Source of the DNA: Planctomycetota bacterium
GTDB taxonomy: Bacteria; Planctomycetota; Phycisphaerae; Sedimentisphaerales; Anaerobacaceae
Direction of reading: 5' to 3'
NCBI GenBank assembly: GCA_022567055.1
Contig: JADFHU010000329.1
Span: forward strand, 1 to 6,520
Length of the DNA: 6,520 nucleotides
Both the position numbers and the translations under genes were made by a program. The notes under the pieces were generated by a model, which was not told where the DNA came from, did no database searches, and saw nothing but the letters and a program-made list of their open reading frames with translations. Positions 1 to 5,654 of the stretch are shown here, piece after piece. Position 1 is the stretch's first letter; each line of letters begins with the position of its first letter.

Positions 1-510
1 GAAAAAATCCGCGGCTGGCGTGATCCCTTCCTGGAGACCTTTAATCACCCCGGCCCTGACAAGTCCTGTGAACTGCGTGAGACATCGACCGTCGCTCCTC
101 AGGCCCTCGCACTATTCAACGGGGAAGAGGTGCAGGATCGTGCCCTTGCTTTTGCGGCGCGGCTGATGAATGGGAACGCATCTGATGCGGGGAAGTTGAA
201 GCAGGCCTTTGAACTGACTTTGGGACGTCACCCGACAGCGAACGAAGTGGAGGCCTGTCTGCGGCACTGGGAAAAAGCAACGCAGGAGGAGACACGCAAG
301 CACTATGAGACAAAGGAATTCCCCAGCCAAATAGTACGGACCGTGATGGCCGAGAAGACCGGAGAGCCCTACGACTTCATTGAGATCATGCCGGCTTACG
401 AAGGGTATGTCCCCGACCTCCAGCCGGGTCAGACCGATGCCCGAACCCGCGCCCTGGCACAGGTATGCCTGGTGATTTTCAACCTGAACGAATTCGCCTA
501 CCTCGATTAG
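1..510 (+). CDS. DUF1553 (PSD1-type) protein, C-terminal part
   Basis: This is the last 169 codons of a gene whose start lies before the window; the frame is open from base 1 to the TAG at 508-510. The visible part carries the usual C-terminal signatures of Planctomycete/Verrucomicrobial DUF1553 proteins. Near the start is a segment of the type FLETFNHPGPDKSCELRETS followed by TVAPQALALFNGE. The end has YVPDLQPGQTDARTRALAQV and then CLVIFNLNEFAYLD. Family members are much longer, often over 700 residues with N-terminal cytochrome-like (PSCyt1) and DUF1549 domains, so most of this protein is missing from view. The biochemical role of DUF1553 is not established. It is almost always encoded next to a DUF1501 gene, as here (42 bp downstream), which suggests the two products act together outside the cytoplasm. 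Family assignment is confident; function is not. Confidence 0.93.
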   Translation, partial: EKIRGWRDPFLETFNHPGPDKSCELRETSTVAPQALALFNGEEVQDRALAFAARLMNGNASDAGKLKQAFELTLGRHPTANEVEACLRHWEKATQEETRKHYETKEFPSQIVRTVMAEKTGEPYDFIEIMPAYEGYVPDLQPGQTDARTRALAQVCLVIFNLNEFAYLD

Positions 511-540
511 GCCAGATTAGGCCAGATTAGGCCCGAATAG
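505..540 (+). repeat. 10-bp tandem repeat, three exact-to-near copies plus a decayed fourth
   Basis: The unit GATTAGGCCA is repeated at 505-514 and 515-524. A third copy with one change (last base C) is at 525-534, and a decayed fourth begins GAATAGGA at 535. The first copy includes the last codon and the stop of the DUF1553 gene. Because the unit length is not a multiple of three, TAG falls at 508, 518, 528 and 538, so all three forward frames are closed before the next gene starts. Slippage expansion is the simplest origin. Confidence 0.85.
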
Positions 541-552
541 GACAATCGAACA

Positions 553-1959
553 ATGAACACCCATCCCTCAGATTCATTCGTGCTCGGGCGTCGGGACTTC
601 CTCTACGGACTGGGAGCGAGCCTTGGCTCGGTGGCACTGACCTCGCTGTTACGAGGCGAGCAGCCGACGATTGCGGCGTCGAAGGCCCATTTCCCTGCCA
701 AGGCAAAACACTGCATATTCCTCATGATGGAAGGCGGGCCCTCTCACATCGACACCTTTGATCCCAAGCCGGAACTGACCAAACGCCACCTTCAGGAATT
801 CTCCCGCGCCGGAGAGAGAGAAAGCGCTATGTCATCGGGCAAGCGCTACTTTGTGCAAAGCCCGTTTGAATTCATCAAGGCCGGCCGAAGCGGGGCGGAT
901 ATCTGTTCCGAGTGGGTCCACTTGAAGGAGAGCGTGGACGACATCTGTTTCTATCGCGGCGCCCAGGCCGAGTCCGTCAATCACCCGACCGCCTGCTATC
1001 ACATTAACACCGGCAACCGCTTTGGCGGCGATCCGAGCGTGGGCGCTTGGGTCACGTACGGCCTGGGATCGGTCAACGAAAACCTGCCCGGTTTCGTGGT
1101 CCTACCCCGCTCGAGCTACCCACAGGGAGGGGCGGCCAACTGGTCGAATGGATTCCTGCCGGCGCAGTTCCAGGGAACACCGCTGCGCCCCCAGGGAAGC
1201 CCGATTCTGGACCTCAATCCGCCACCCGGCGTGACTCGTCAGCGGCAACGGACCAATCTGGATCTTCTCGATGAACTCAACCAGAAACATCTCGACGCGC
1301 GACCGGGCCGGAGCGAGCTAGAGGCACGAATGGGTTCCTACGAACTGGCCTATCGCATGCAAACCGAGGTGCCCGGCATCCTGGACCTCGAGGGCGAAAG
1401 CCAAGCAACCCTGGAGAGGTATGGCATTGGTGGCAGAAAAACCGATGCCTTTGGTCGGAAATGCCTATTGGCCCGGCGTCTGGTGGAGAAAGGGGTGCGT
1501 TTTGTCCAGGCCTACGCCGGGAACTGGGACAGCCACGACTACATCGAACGGGCCCACGGTTCCTTGATCCGCAGCGTGGATCGGCCCATCGCGGCATTGC
1601 TGAAGGATCTCAAGGATCGCGGGATGCTGGACGAGACTCTGGTGTTCTTCTGTGGAGAATTCGGACGCACGCCGGATAACGGCCTGCGCGGCGGAGGCAA
1701 GTCCTATGGCCGGGATCACAATGCCAAAGCCATGACGATGTGGTTCGCCGGCGGAGGGGTTCGCGGAGGTCACACCATCGGCGCGACCGATGAACTGGGC
1801 ATGGAAGCCGTCGAATGCGTGCACCCGCTGCGTGATGTGCATGTGACGCTCCTGCGCCTCCTCGGCCTCGACGACAATCGCCTCACGTACTATCACGCGG
1901 GCCGTTTCAAACAGCTCAGTCAGTTTGGCGGTCAGGTGATCCATGAACTGATCGCGTAA
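553..1959 (+). CDS. DUF1501 domain protein, Tat-exported, alkaline phosphatase/sulfatase-like fold
   Basis: This complete gene encodes 468 residues, a typical DUF1501 length. The N-terminus is a twin-arginine signal: RRDFLYG at residues 13-19, then a hydrophobic stretch to about residue 33, so export of a folded protein by Tat is predicted. Family signatures in order are MEGGPSHIDTFDPKPEL (59-75), GNWDSHDY (323-330), GEFGRTP (368-374) and GRDHN (386-390). The C-terminal region has AGGGVRGGHTIGATDE followed by the VHPLRDVHVTLLRLLGLD-type block and ends in the usual HELIA-like tail. DUF1501 belongs structurally to the alkaline phosphatase superfamily, and the Asp/His/Glu residues in these motifs are plausible metal ligands; the substrate is unknown. 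The start has a weak AGGAC at 539-543 about nine bases upstream. It lies 42 bp after the DUF1553 stop with no terminator between, so co-transcription is likely. Confidence 0.95.
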   Translation: MNTHPSDSFVLGRRDFLYGLGASLGSVALTSLLRGEQPTIAASKAHFPAKAKHCIFLMMEGGPSHIDTFDPKPELTKRHLQEFSRAGERESAMSSGKRYFVQSPFEFIKAGRSGADICSEWVHLKESVDDICFYRGAQAESVNHPTACYHINTGNRFGGDPSVGAWVTYGLGSVNENLPGFVVLPRSSYPQGGAANWSNGFLPAQFQGTPLRPQGSPILDLNPPPGVTRQRQRTNLDLLDELNQKHLDARPGRSELEARMGSYELAYRMQTEVPGILDLEGESQATLERYGIGGRKTDAFGRKCLLARRLVEKGVRFVQAYAGNWDSHDYIERAHGSLIRSVDRPIAALLKDLKDRGMLDETLVFFCGEFGRTPDNGLRGGGKSYGRDHNAKAMTMWFAGGGVRGGHTIGATDELGMEAVECVHPLRDVHVTLLRLLGLDDNRLTYYHAGRFKQLSQFGGQVIHELIA

Positions 1960-1991
1960 TCGAACACGATGATTTCGTGCCGGCGGGCAGA

Positions 1992-2035
1992 CCATGTGTT
2001 TCGGTCGCAGGCTCTGTGCGCCAGAGCCGGCATGG
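1992..2035 (+). terminator. Possible terminator hairpin after DUF1501
   Basis: A perfect 7-bp stem GGCTCTG (2010-2016) pairs with CAGAGCC (2022-2028) around a 5-base loop. An outer CCATG (1992-1996) can pair with CATGG (2031-2035). It starts about 30 bases after the DUF1501 stop, where a terminator is expected. No T-run follows, so intrinsic termination is uncertain. It may instead be an mRNA 3'-end stabilising structure or chance. Confidence 0.3.
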
Positions 2036-2212
2036 GGAGGTCTCGGAGGCTGTGAGGACCTGCACAACAATAACTTACCGCTTCTCCAGCTCATCTTCGG
2101 GTCGTCTCTGGCCGTTCCCTTAGTGCCGTATTGAACCGCATGGTGCATCGATGCCACCCCCCCTTCGTCTAAGCCGGAACTGACGAGTCCAAAAGACCCG
2201 AAAATCACTCTG

Positions 2213-2254
2213 AAACTCTATACATTGTACCCAAAACTCTATACAATATACCAA
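2213..2254 (+). repeat. 21-bp tandem direct repeat in an AT-rich patch
   Basis: Two adjacent 21-bp units (2213-2233 and 2234-2254) share 12 identical bases at their start (AAACTCTATACA) and agree at 18 of 21 positions. The period equals two turns of the helix, so two proteins bound here would sit on the same face. The patch is conspicuously AT-rich compared with its surroundings. Confidence 0.75.
2219..2247 (+). promoter_or_regulatory. Candidate sigma-70-like promoter for pseudopilin 1
   Basis: TATACA at 2219-2224 matches the -35 consensus at 4 of 6 bases and TACAAT at 2242-2247 matches the -10 consensus at 5 of 6, with a 17-base spacer. The two boxes lie in successive copies of the 21-bp repeat. 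Use would give a leader of about 155 bases containing the 2299-2314 hairpin. Promoter consensus in this group of bacteria is poorly known, so this is tentative. Confidence 0.3.
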
Positions 2255-2400
2255 CCGTAAGACTAGTTCGGTGGCTTGTTCGCCGTCAGTGGGTCGAAGA
2301 GCGGCGTGCCGCTCGCCCGCGCAGGCACGATTGCAGCACGCAGCAAGGAAGACCAGGGCAGCGTGTTGCCTCAGCCCTCGGTGCACTAGGAGATAGATTG

Positions 2401-2406
2401 GGAGGT
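2401..2406 (+). promoter_or_regulatory. Ribosome binding site GGAGGT fixing the pseudopilin 1 start
   Basis: GGAGGT lies six bases before the ATG at 2413. An in-frame TTG at 2398 would put this strong Shine-Dalgarno sequence inside the coding region, so ATG 2413 is the better start. Confidence 0.85.
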
Positions 2407-2412
2407 AGTGTC

Positions 2413-3204
2413 ATGAAGTTTCGTCAAAGAGCATTCACCCTCATCGAGCTTCTGGTGGTCATTGCCATCATCGCCGTTCTGATGGCAATCCTCATTCCTG
2501 CTCTGCAGCGGGTCAAGAGACAGGCGGCTGCAGTTGTCTGCAAATCAAACTTGCACACATGGGGAATGATTTGGCACATGTATACGCAGGACCATGAAGG
2601 CAAGTTTCCTGTCGACATACTGACCTGGCGGGATCTGGTGGAGCAGTATCATCAGGATGAGGCTCAAAAGATTACCCTTTGTCCCCGCGCAAAGAAGCTC
2701 TACACCGATGGCGCCCAGATGCCATTCGGCGCCTGGGAGAGAACCTGGGACGGTGGGGATAGGACGAACAGGGGTAGACCCTTTGCCAGTAGTTACGGGA
2801 TCAATCAGTACCTCTACAACGCAAACGTTTTGAGGGGCGGGCGCCAGTTTGATCAGATTTGGGGGAACGTCAATGTGAAGAATCCGAATCGGATTCCCAG
2901 CTTTGGCGACTGCGCCATCCAAGGTGCCACGCCCCTCTCCAGCGATCAACCGCCGAATTTCGACGGTCATGCCGGCCTGTGGAACGCAAGCACGGGTCAT
3001 GAGATGCGTCGTTTCTGTATGAATCGGCACGAGGGAAACATGAACATGATGTTCCTGGACTGGTCCGTTCGCAAGGTCGGCCTCAAGGAACTGTGGACGC
3101 TCAAGTGGCATCGCAAGTGGAACGTCACCAATCGGTGGACGATGGCGGGGGGCGTGAGCGGCGAAGACTGGCCCGAATGGATGCGGACGTTTAAGGAGTT
3201 CTAA
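2413..3204 (+). CDS. Pseudopilin-like protein (prepilin-type methylation helix, H-x9-DW variant)
   Basis: This gene encodes 263 residues. A short basic leader (MKFRQRA) is followed by FTLIELLVVIAIIAVLMAIL, the class III/type IV prepilin signal. Prepilin peptidase would cut after Ala7 and methylate Phe8, with the conserved Glu at mature position 5. The hydrophobic helix both anchors the protein in the membrane and drives pilin packing. Cys43 and Cys90 could pair, as is common in this family. Near the C-terminus His206 and Asp216 form the processing-associated H-x9-DG motif, here with Trp217 in place of Gly. It is followed by SVRKVGLKELWTLKWHRKW, a tail I recognise from many Planctomycete and Lentisphaerae paralogues. 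ATG 2413 is preferred over TTG 2398 because of GGAGGT at 2401-2406. No secretion-system genes flank it, so it is one of the solitary members; its cargo or role outside the cell is unknown. Confidence 0.93.
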   Translation: MKFRQRAFTLIELLVVIAIIAVLMAILIPALQRVKRQAAAVVCKSNLHTWGMIWHMYTQDHEGKFPVDILTWRDLVEQYHQDEAQKITLCPRAKKLYTDGAQMPFGAWERTWDGGDRTNRGRPFASSYGINQYLYNANVLRGGRQFDQIWGNVNVKNPNRIPSFGDCAIQGATPLSSDQPPNFDGHAGLWNASTGHEMRRFCMNRHEGNMNMMFLDWSVRKVGLKELWTLKWHRKWNVTNRWTMAGGVSGEDWPEWMRTFKEF

Positions 3205-3371
3205 TGCCTGCCCGCCATGTAGTTGCTTGTTTTATCGTATAGTGCAACCAGTCTTCTTATTCGTAGTCGCGACATGTATCGTCCATCATCCTCGCAATAG
3301 CAAAGAGCGTACCCTTCCAGATGAGAGCCAAGTCGGAAGAGGATAAGGGATCGACAAGAAGTCATCGACCA

Positions 3372-3442
3372 CCCGCAGAGCGGGGGGCCTGAGGAAGCCC
3401 CCTCAAAGGGGGCGTTGACGTAGGGAAAGCCCCGCTGGGGCT
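3372..3442. repeat. Cluster of three perfect GC-rich inverted repeats
   Basis: CCCGC-AGA-GCGGG lies at 3372-3384, GCCCCC-TCAAA-GGGGGC at 3397-3413 and AGCCCC-GCT-GGGGCT at 3428-3442, separated by 12 and 14 bases. GGGGGC at 3383-3388 can alternatively pair with GCCCCC at 3397-3402, which would break the first two stems. No gene starts or ends close by. Confidence 0.6.
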
Positions 3443-3738
3443 GTTGTGCCTTATGCATTTCCAGAGATATCTGGCCGCTGTCCTGCTCATCTTCTCCACG
3501 GATGTGCCGCCGAATCGTTGCCTCACTCAAACCCTACGGTACTGGCACAATCGTATTTCACGTACTTGACCCCCCTCTTGCCATACAATGTCTTCTTGCG
3601 CTACTTCGGTACAAATACGATATGGTATTTTCAGTCCCAGGGAACGCGGGTTAAGCTATTCAACATCATGCATTGAGTCTTTCTCCTTAGGTGCCCACAG
3701 CAGGCTTTCCCGGGAGGAAGATTCTAGGCCACTTCTCG

Positions 3739-3786
3739 CCGGATCGGTAGAACCTATCCGGGTCCTCCGTCAGAGACGGAGGTTTT
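3739..3786 (+). terminator. Double hairpin ending in an intrinsic-terminator-like stem and TTTT
   Basis: The first stem pairs CCGGAT (3739-3744) with ATCCGG (3756-3761) and GGT (3746-3748) with ACC (3752-3754), interrupted by a C-T mismatch. Two bases later CCTCCGTC (3764-3771) pairs perfectly with GACGGAGG (3775-3782) around an AGA loop and is followed by TTTT. The second stem plus T-run is a fair rho-independent terminator on the + strand. It lies about 560 bases past pseudopilin 1, too far to be an ordinary terminator for that gene, so it may end a separate small transcript. Confidence 0.5.
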
Positions 3787-4031
3787 CGTAAAGGAATAAA
3801 TCGGCTCCTACCCGCTTTGCGCAGAGCCACCTAACGAATAAGAGTTTGCACCGGATCGCGCAGCGTCCGCCTGCAACTCATGGTTGAAACGGAGCCATTG
3901 TTTCGAAGGCGTATTGGAAATTGCATTGGATGAACTTGGGTGTGCGTAGCGCCGCATCATGTGATGAGATCGGCGGTAATGAGGCGATTGGGGTATTGCC
4001 AGGTTACGATTGGAGGGCCACGTGCGTTCTG

Positions 4032-4109
4032 GAGGCTTGGATTTTGCCCAGTAAAGCCTCTGTAGCCTGCATGGAGATGTAGACTCTCCGAGCCGCGTGT
4101 GGGTCGGCT
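4032..4109 (+). other. Three consecutive hairpins, possible structured RNA or relic
   Basis: GAGGCTT (4032-4038) pairs with AAGCCTC (4054-4060). GGAGA (4073-4077) pairs with TCTCC (4085-4089). AGCCG (4091-4095) pairs with CGGCT (4105-4109), and the last stem is followed by a short TT before GAATT. The 7-bp stem is the only one unlikely by chance on its own; the close succession is what stands out. I do not recognise a known riboswitch or RNA family. Confidence 0.3.
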
Positions 4110-4162
4110 TTGAATTGGTGAGGTTTTACTTTGATGTGACACAGCTATGGCCATGACGGGGC

Positions 4163-4180
4163 GTAATTACGGGTAATTAC
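4163..4180. repeat. Two GTAATTAC palindromes with a 10-bp period
   Basis: The 8-bp palindrome GTAATTAC occurs at 4163-4170 and 4173-4180, one helical turn apart, just before the GGTCGGACC palindrome of repeat copy A. It could be an operator or part of the repeat; copy B lacks it. Confidence 0.5.
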
Positions 4181-4181
4181 G

Positions 4182-4272
4182 GGGTCGGACCAAATCAAGT
4201 CAAGTTCTTACATAGAGTTACGCTACATGTCACGCCGTTTTAGGGGCTTAGAAGCACCATTTTGGCCCCCAA
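4182..4272. repeat. Dispersed intergenic repeat, copy A
   Basis: Two blocks are shared with copy B at 6046-6146. The first (4182-4199) reads GGGTCGGACCA followed by AATCAAG and matches at 16 of 18 bases; it contains the palindrome GGTCGGACC. The second (4227-4272) is 46 bases long in both copies, agrees at 37 of 46 positions without gaps, begins ATGTCACGCC and ends CCCCCAA. The segment between the blocks is 27 bases here and 37 in copy B. It lies about 60 bases before the truncated esterase gene. Confidence 0.7.
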
Positions 4273-4330
4273 ATGACGCGTTTAAGAAAACGATGATGTG
4301 TCTGGGAAGAGCCCTGTTTAGGAGGAAAAC

Positions 4331-4633
4331 ATGAACTCCTGTATTAGACTATTTCTTTGCGCGATGATTTTCGTTTCCGTTGCGCTGGGGACGGTTGCGG
4401 TGGCGGCGTTGAAGTTGAACGGCATTTTCAGTGATCACATGGTGCTGCAGCGAGGCCGACCTGTTCCTGTGTTTGGGACGGGAAAGGCAGGGGAAGTGGT
4501 CGAGGTGGTACTGGGAGATGACGCCGTATCGGGGGCGGTGGATGGCGAGGGGGCGTGGCGGGTGGAATTGCCGGCGCGGGGGGCGTCGGCGGAGCCGTTG
4601 GAGTGGGCCGCTGGGTGTCAGACATCAGAATAA
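4331..4633 (+). pseudogene. Truncated sialate O-acetylesterase (SASA-type) N-terminus
   Basis: The frame encodes 100 residues, from an ATG with a good AGGAGG at 4320-4325. Residues 1 to about 26 form a Sec signal peptide ending in a run of Ala and Val. Then comes LNGIFSDHMVLQRGRPVPVF, the characteristic opening of sialate O-acetylesterase proteins, and the rest of a small beta domain (about 30-90). Intact family members are around 450-650 residues and continue into an SGNH-type esterase domain containing a GQSNM motif. That domain is absent: the family pattern stops around EPLEW and the frame ends 10 codons later, with no trace of the esterase in any frame downstream. The DNA to about 4615 is very G-rich on this strand, then composition changes abruptly, which supports a deletion or rearrangement junction (or an assembly join). 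The fragment could be exported but should not be an enzyme. Confidence 0.8.
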
Positions 4634-4648
4634 CAAATAGCCCTTGAC

Positions 4649-4711
4649 CTGTCCCTGGTCTACCCGAGGGACAGTAAGGTCCTCGGATTTCAGCGTTGAT
4701 CGCTGAAAATC
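4649..4711 (+). promoter_or_regulatory. Two-hairpin leader upstream of pseudopilin 2
   Basis: CTGTCCCT (4649-4656) pairs perfectly with AGGGACAG (4667-4674). GATTTCAGCG (4686-4695) pairs with CGCTGAAAATC (4701-4711), leaving one extra A, around a 5-base loop. Both lie between the esterase fragment and the pseudopilin 2 start, ending 66 bases before its ATG. They may be a structured leader, the terminator of whatever lay upstream, or a processing site. No T-run follows either stem. Confidence 0.45.
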
Positions 4712-4777
4712 TATGCGGTAGTCTATTTCTCCAGGCCCAGAATCCAAAAAAGACTTATCCCTGAGGAGATTTCGAAC

Positions 4778-5617
4778 ATGTCCATCGGGAGAAACGATCT
4801 CCGGAAACTCGGAAGGCACACCCAAGCCCTGACACTCGTTGAACTTTTGGTGGTCATTGCGGTCGCCGCCCTCCTCATCGCCCTGCTTCAGCCGGCGCTC
4901 TCGCTGGCTCGGGCCAAAGGCCGAGAAGTGACCTGCCTGAACAACCTCAGGCAGCTTCAGATCTGTGCCAAACTCTATTCGGCGGAAAATGACGATTACC
5001 TGCTGCCGAACCGCAATGTCTACACCTACACCGGGACCTTTCAGCAGACGCCAGGCTTCAGCAACAACATGACATGGTGTGCCGGGCTGGCACCTTTTGA
5101 CACCACCACGGAGAATATCGAGCACGGATTGCTGTTTCAATACAACCGATCGACGGACATCTATCGCTGTCCCTCCGACCGCTCGCGGGTACGCACCCCC
5201 GAAGGCGAACTGCTGTCGATTCGGCGGACGCGGAGCTACAACCTGAGCCAGGCGATCAATGGCCTGCCCTACCCACCGGAAACGGGTGCCCCGCCGGGCT
5301 TTGCCAAGGAGTCCGAGATCAACGATCCAACCCCTGCCCAATTGCTCTTCTTCGTGGGTGTCCACGAAGAAGGCATCTTTGATGCGCACTTCGGCATTCC
5401 GCCGAAGGGTTGGCCAGGCGCAGACAACCCCCGCTGGTGGGATCTCCCCGCCGGCAGGCACTCACAGGGAGCCTGCTTCTCGTTTGCGGACGGTCATGTC
5501 GAGCGATGGAAATGGAAGAGACCCAAAACATTCGTTGAACCCGTCCAGAGGGTCCGCGGAGACGGTGAAATCGAGGATTTTCTCAGGGTCCAGCGGGCAG
5601 TCAAACCGCTAAGATGA
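4778..5617 (+). CDS. Pseudopilin-like protein (prepilin-type methylation helix, H-x9-DG motif)
   Basis: This complete gene encodes 279 residues. A 17-residue leader ending in Ala is followed by LTLVELLVVIAVAALLIALL, the prepilin methylation helix; predicted cleavage is after Ala17, with Glu at mature position 5. CLNNLRQLQICAKLYSAEND (53-72) and YRCPSD further on are the usual family landmarks. Towards the C-terminus WWDLPAGRHSQG leads into His228-x9-Asp238-Gly239, then HVERWKWKRPK. This C-terminal type differs from that of pseudopilin 1, so the two are distant paralogues and not a recent duplication. The start is supported by GAGGAG at 4763-4768, nine bases before the ATG. It stands alone on the + strand, with no gspD/E/F-like neighbours. 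The likely location is the inner membrane or a pseudopilus-like surface filament; its partner is unknown. Confidence 0.93.
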   Translation: MSIGRNDLRKLGRHTQALTLVELLVVIAVAALLIALLQPALSLARAKGREVTCLNNLRQLQICAKLYSAENDDYLLPNRNVYTYTGTFQQTPGFSNNMTWCAGLAPFDTTTENIEHGLLFQYNRSTDIYRCPSDRSRVRTPEGELLSIRRTRSYNLSQAINGLPYPPETGAPPGFAKESEINDPTPAQLLFFVGVHEEGIFDAHFGIPPKGWPGADNPRWWDLPAGRHSQGACFSFADGHVERWKWKRPKTFVEPVQRVRGDGEIEDFLRVQRAVKPLR

Positions 5618-5633
5618 TCTCAATTGCATTGTC

Positions 5634-5654
5634 CCATCGCCAGTTGTGCGATGG
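5634..5654 (+). terminator. Hairpin after pseudopilin 2, possible terminator
   Basis: CCATCGC (5634-5640) pairs perfectly with GCGATGG (5648-5654) around a 7-base loop, 17 bases after the stop codon. The position suits a terminator but no T-run follows, so it may act only as a 3'-end structure. Confidence 0.35.

Larger units (their letters stand above)
1960..2397. other. Non-coding spacer between the DUF1501 gene and pseudopilin 1
   Basis: No convincing gene is seen on either strand. Short open frames on the minus strand give arginine- and cysteine-rich translations with no recognisable family. Visible structure: a hairpin at 2010-2028, a 10-bp palindrome GCATCGATGC at 2145-2154, a 21-bp tandem repeat at 2213-2254, and a 7-bp perfect stem at 2299-2314 (GAGCGGC, GT, GCCGCTC). 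Confidence 0.6.
3205..4330. other. Long gene-poor region with hairpin clusters and a dispersed repeat
   Basis: Over 1.1 kb lacks any convincing gene. Open frames such as + strand 3446-3676 and 3588-3791, and - strand 3201-3530 and 3957-4154, lack good ribosome binding sites. Their translations resemble no family and overlap one another. What can be seen is three hairpins at 3372-3442, two hairpins plus a T-run at 3739-3786, three hairpins at 4032-4109, two GTAATTAC palindromes at 4163-4180, and repeat copy A at 4182-4272. The region could hold decayed genes, small mobile elements or one or more non-coding RNAs. Confidence 0.6.

Noticed and set aside
1465..2208. Long open frame on the minus strand opposite the DUF1501 gene.
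   Set aside because: It is antisense to a clearly recognised gene, its translation resembles no family, and it arises from the codon bias of the + strand gene.
2398..2412. TTG at 2398 as an earlier start for pseudopilin 1.
   Set aside because: It would place the strong GGAGGT ribosome binding site inside the gene; ATG 2413 has that site at ideal distance and gives a normal prepilin leader.
2545..3111. A 188-codon minus-strand frame opposite pseudopilin 1.
   Set aside because: It is antisense to an unambiguous pseudopilin gene and shows no domain signature.
3201..3530. A 109-codon minus-strand open frame overlapping the end of pseudopilin 1.
   Set aside because: It passes through the GC-hairpin cluster, has no ribosome binding site I could identify, and its sequence matches no family I know.
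3446..3791. Two overlapping + strand open frames in the gene-poor region.
   Set aside because: There is no convincing ribosome binding site, they overlap in different frames, the translations are atypical, and one runs through the terminator-like hairpins.
4032..4109. A cyclic-di-GMP (GEMM) riboswitch, prompted by the GTAAAGCCTC stretch.
   Set aside because: The required GGCAAACC and GGACGCAAAGCC elements are not present in order, so the resemblance is superficial.
4141..4156. A 16-base segment differs by one base from the cloning-vector lacZ/M13-reverse-primer region (ACAGCTATGGCCATGA).
   Set aside because: The flanking DNA does not match vector on either side and the mismatch is internal, so chance is more likely than contamination.
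4625..5461. A 278-codon open frame on the minus strand opposite pseudopilin 2.
   Set aside because: The + strand frame has the prepilin signal, the H-x9-DG motif and a ribosome binding site; the antisense frame has none of these and is a shadow.
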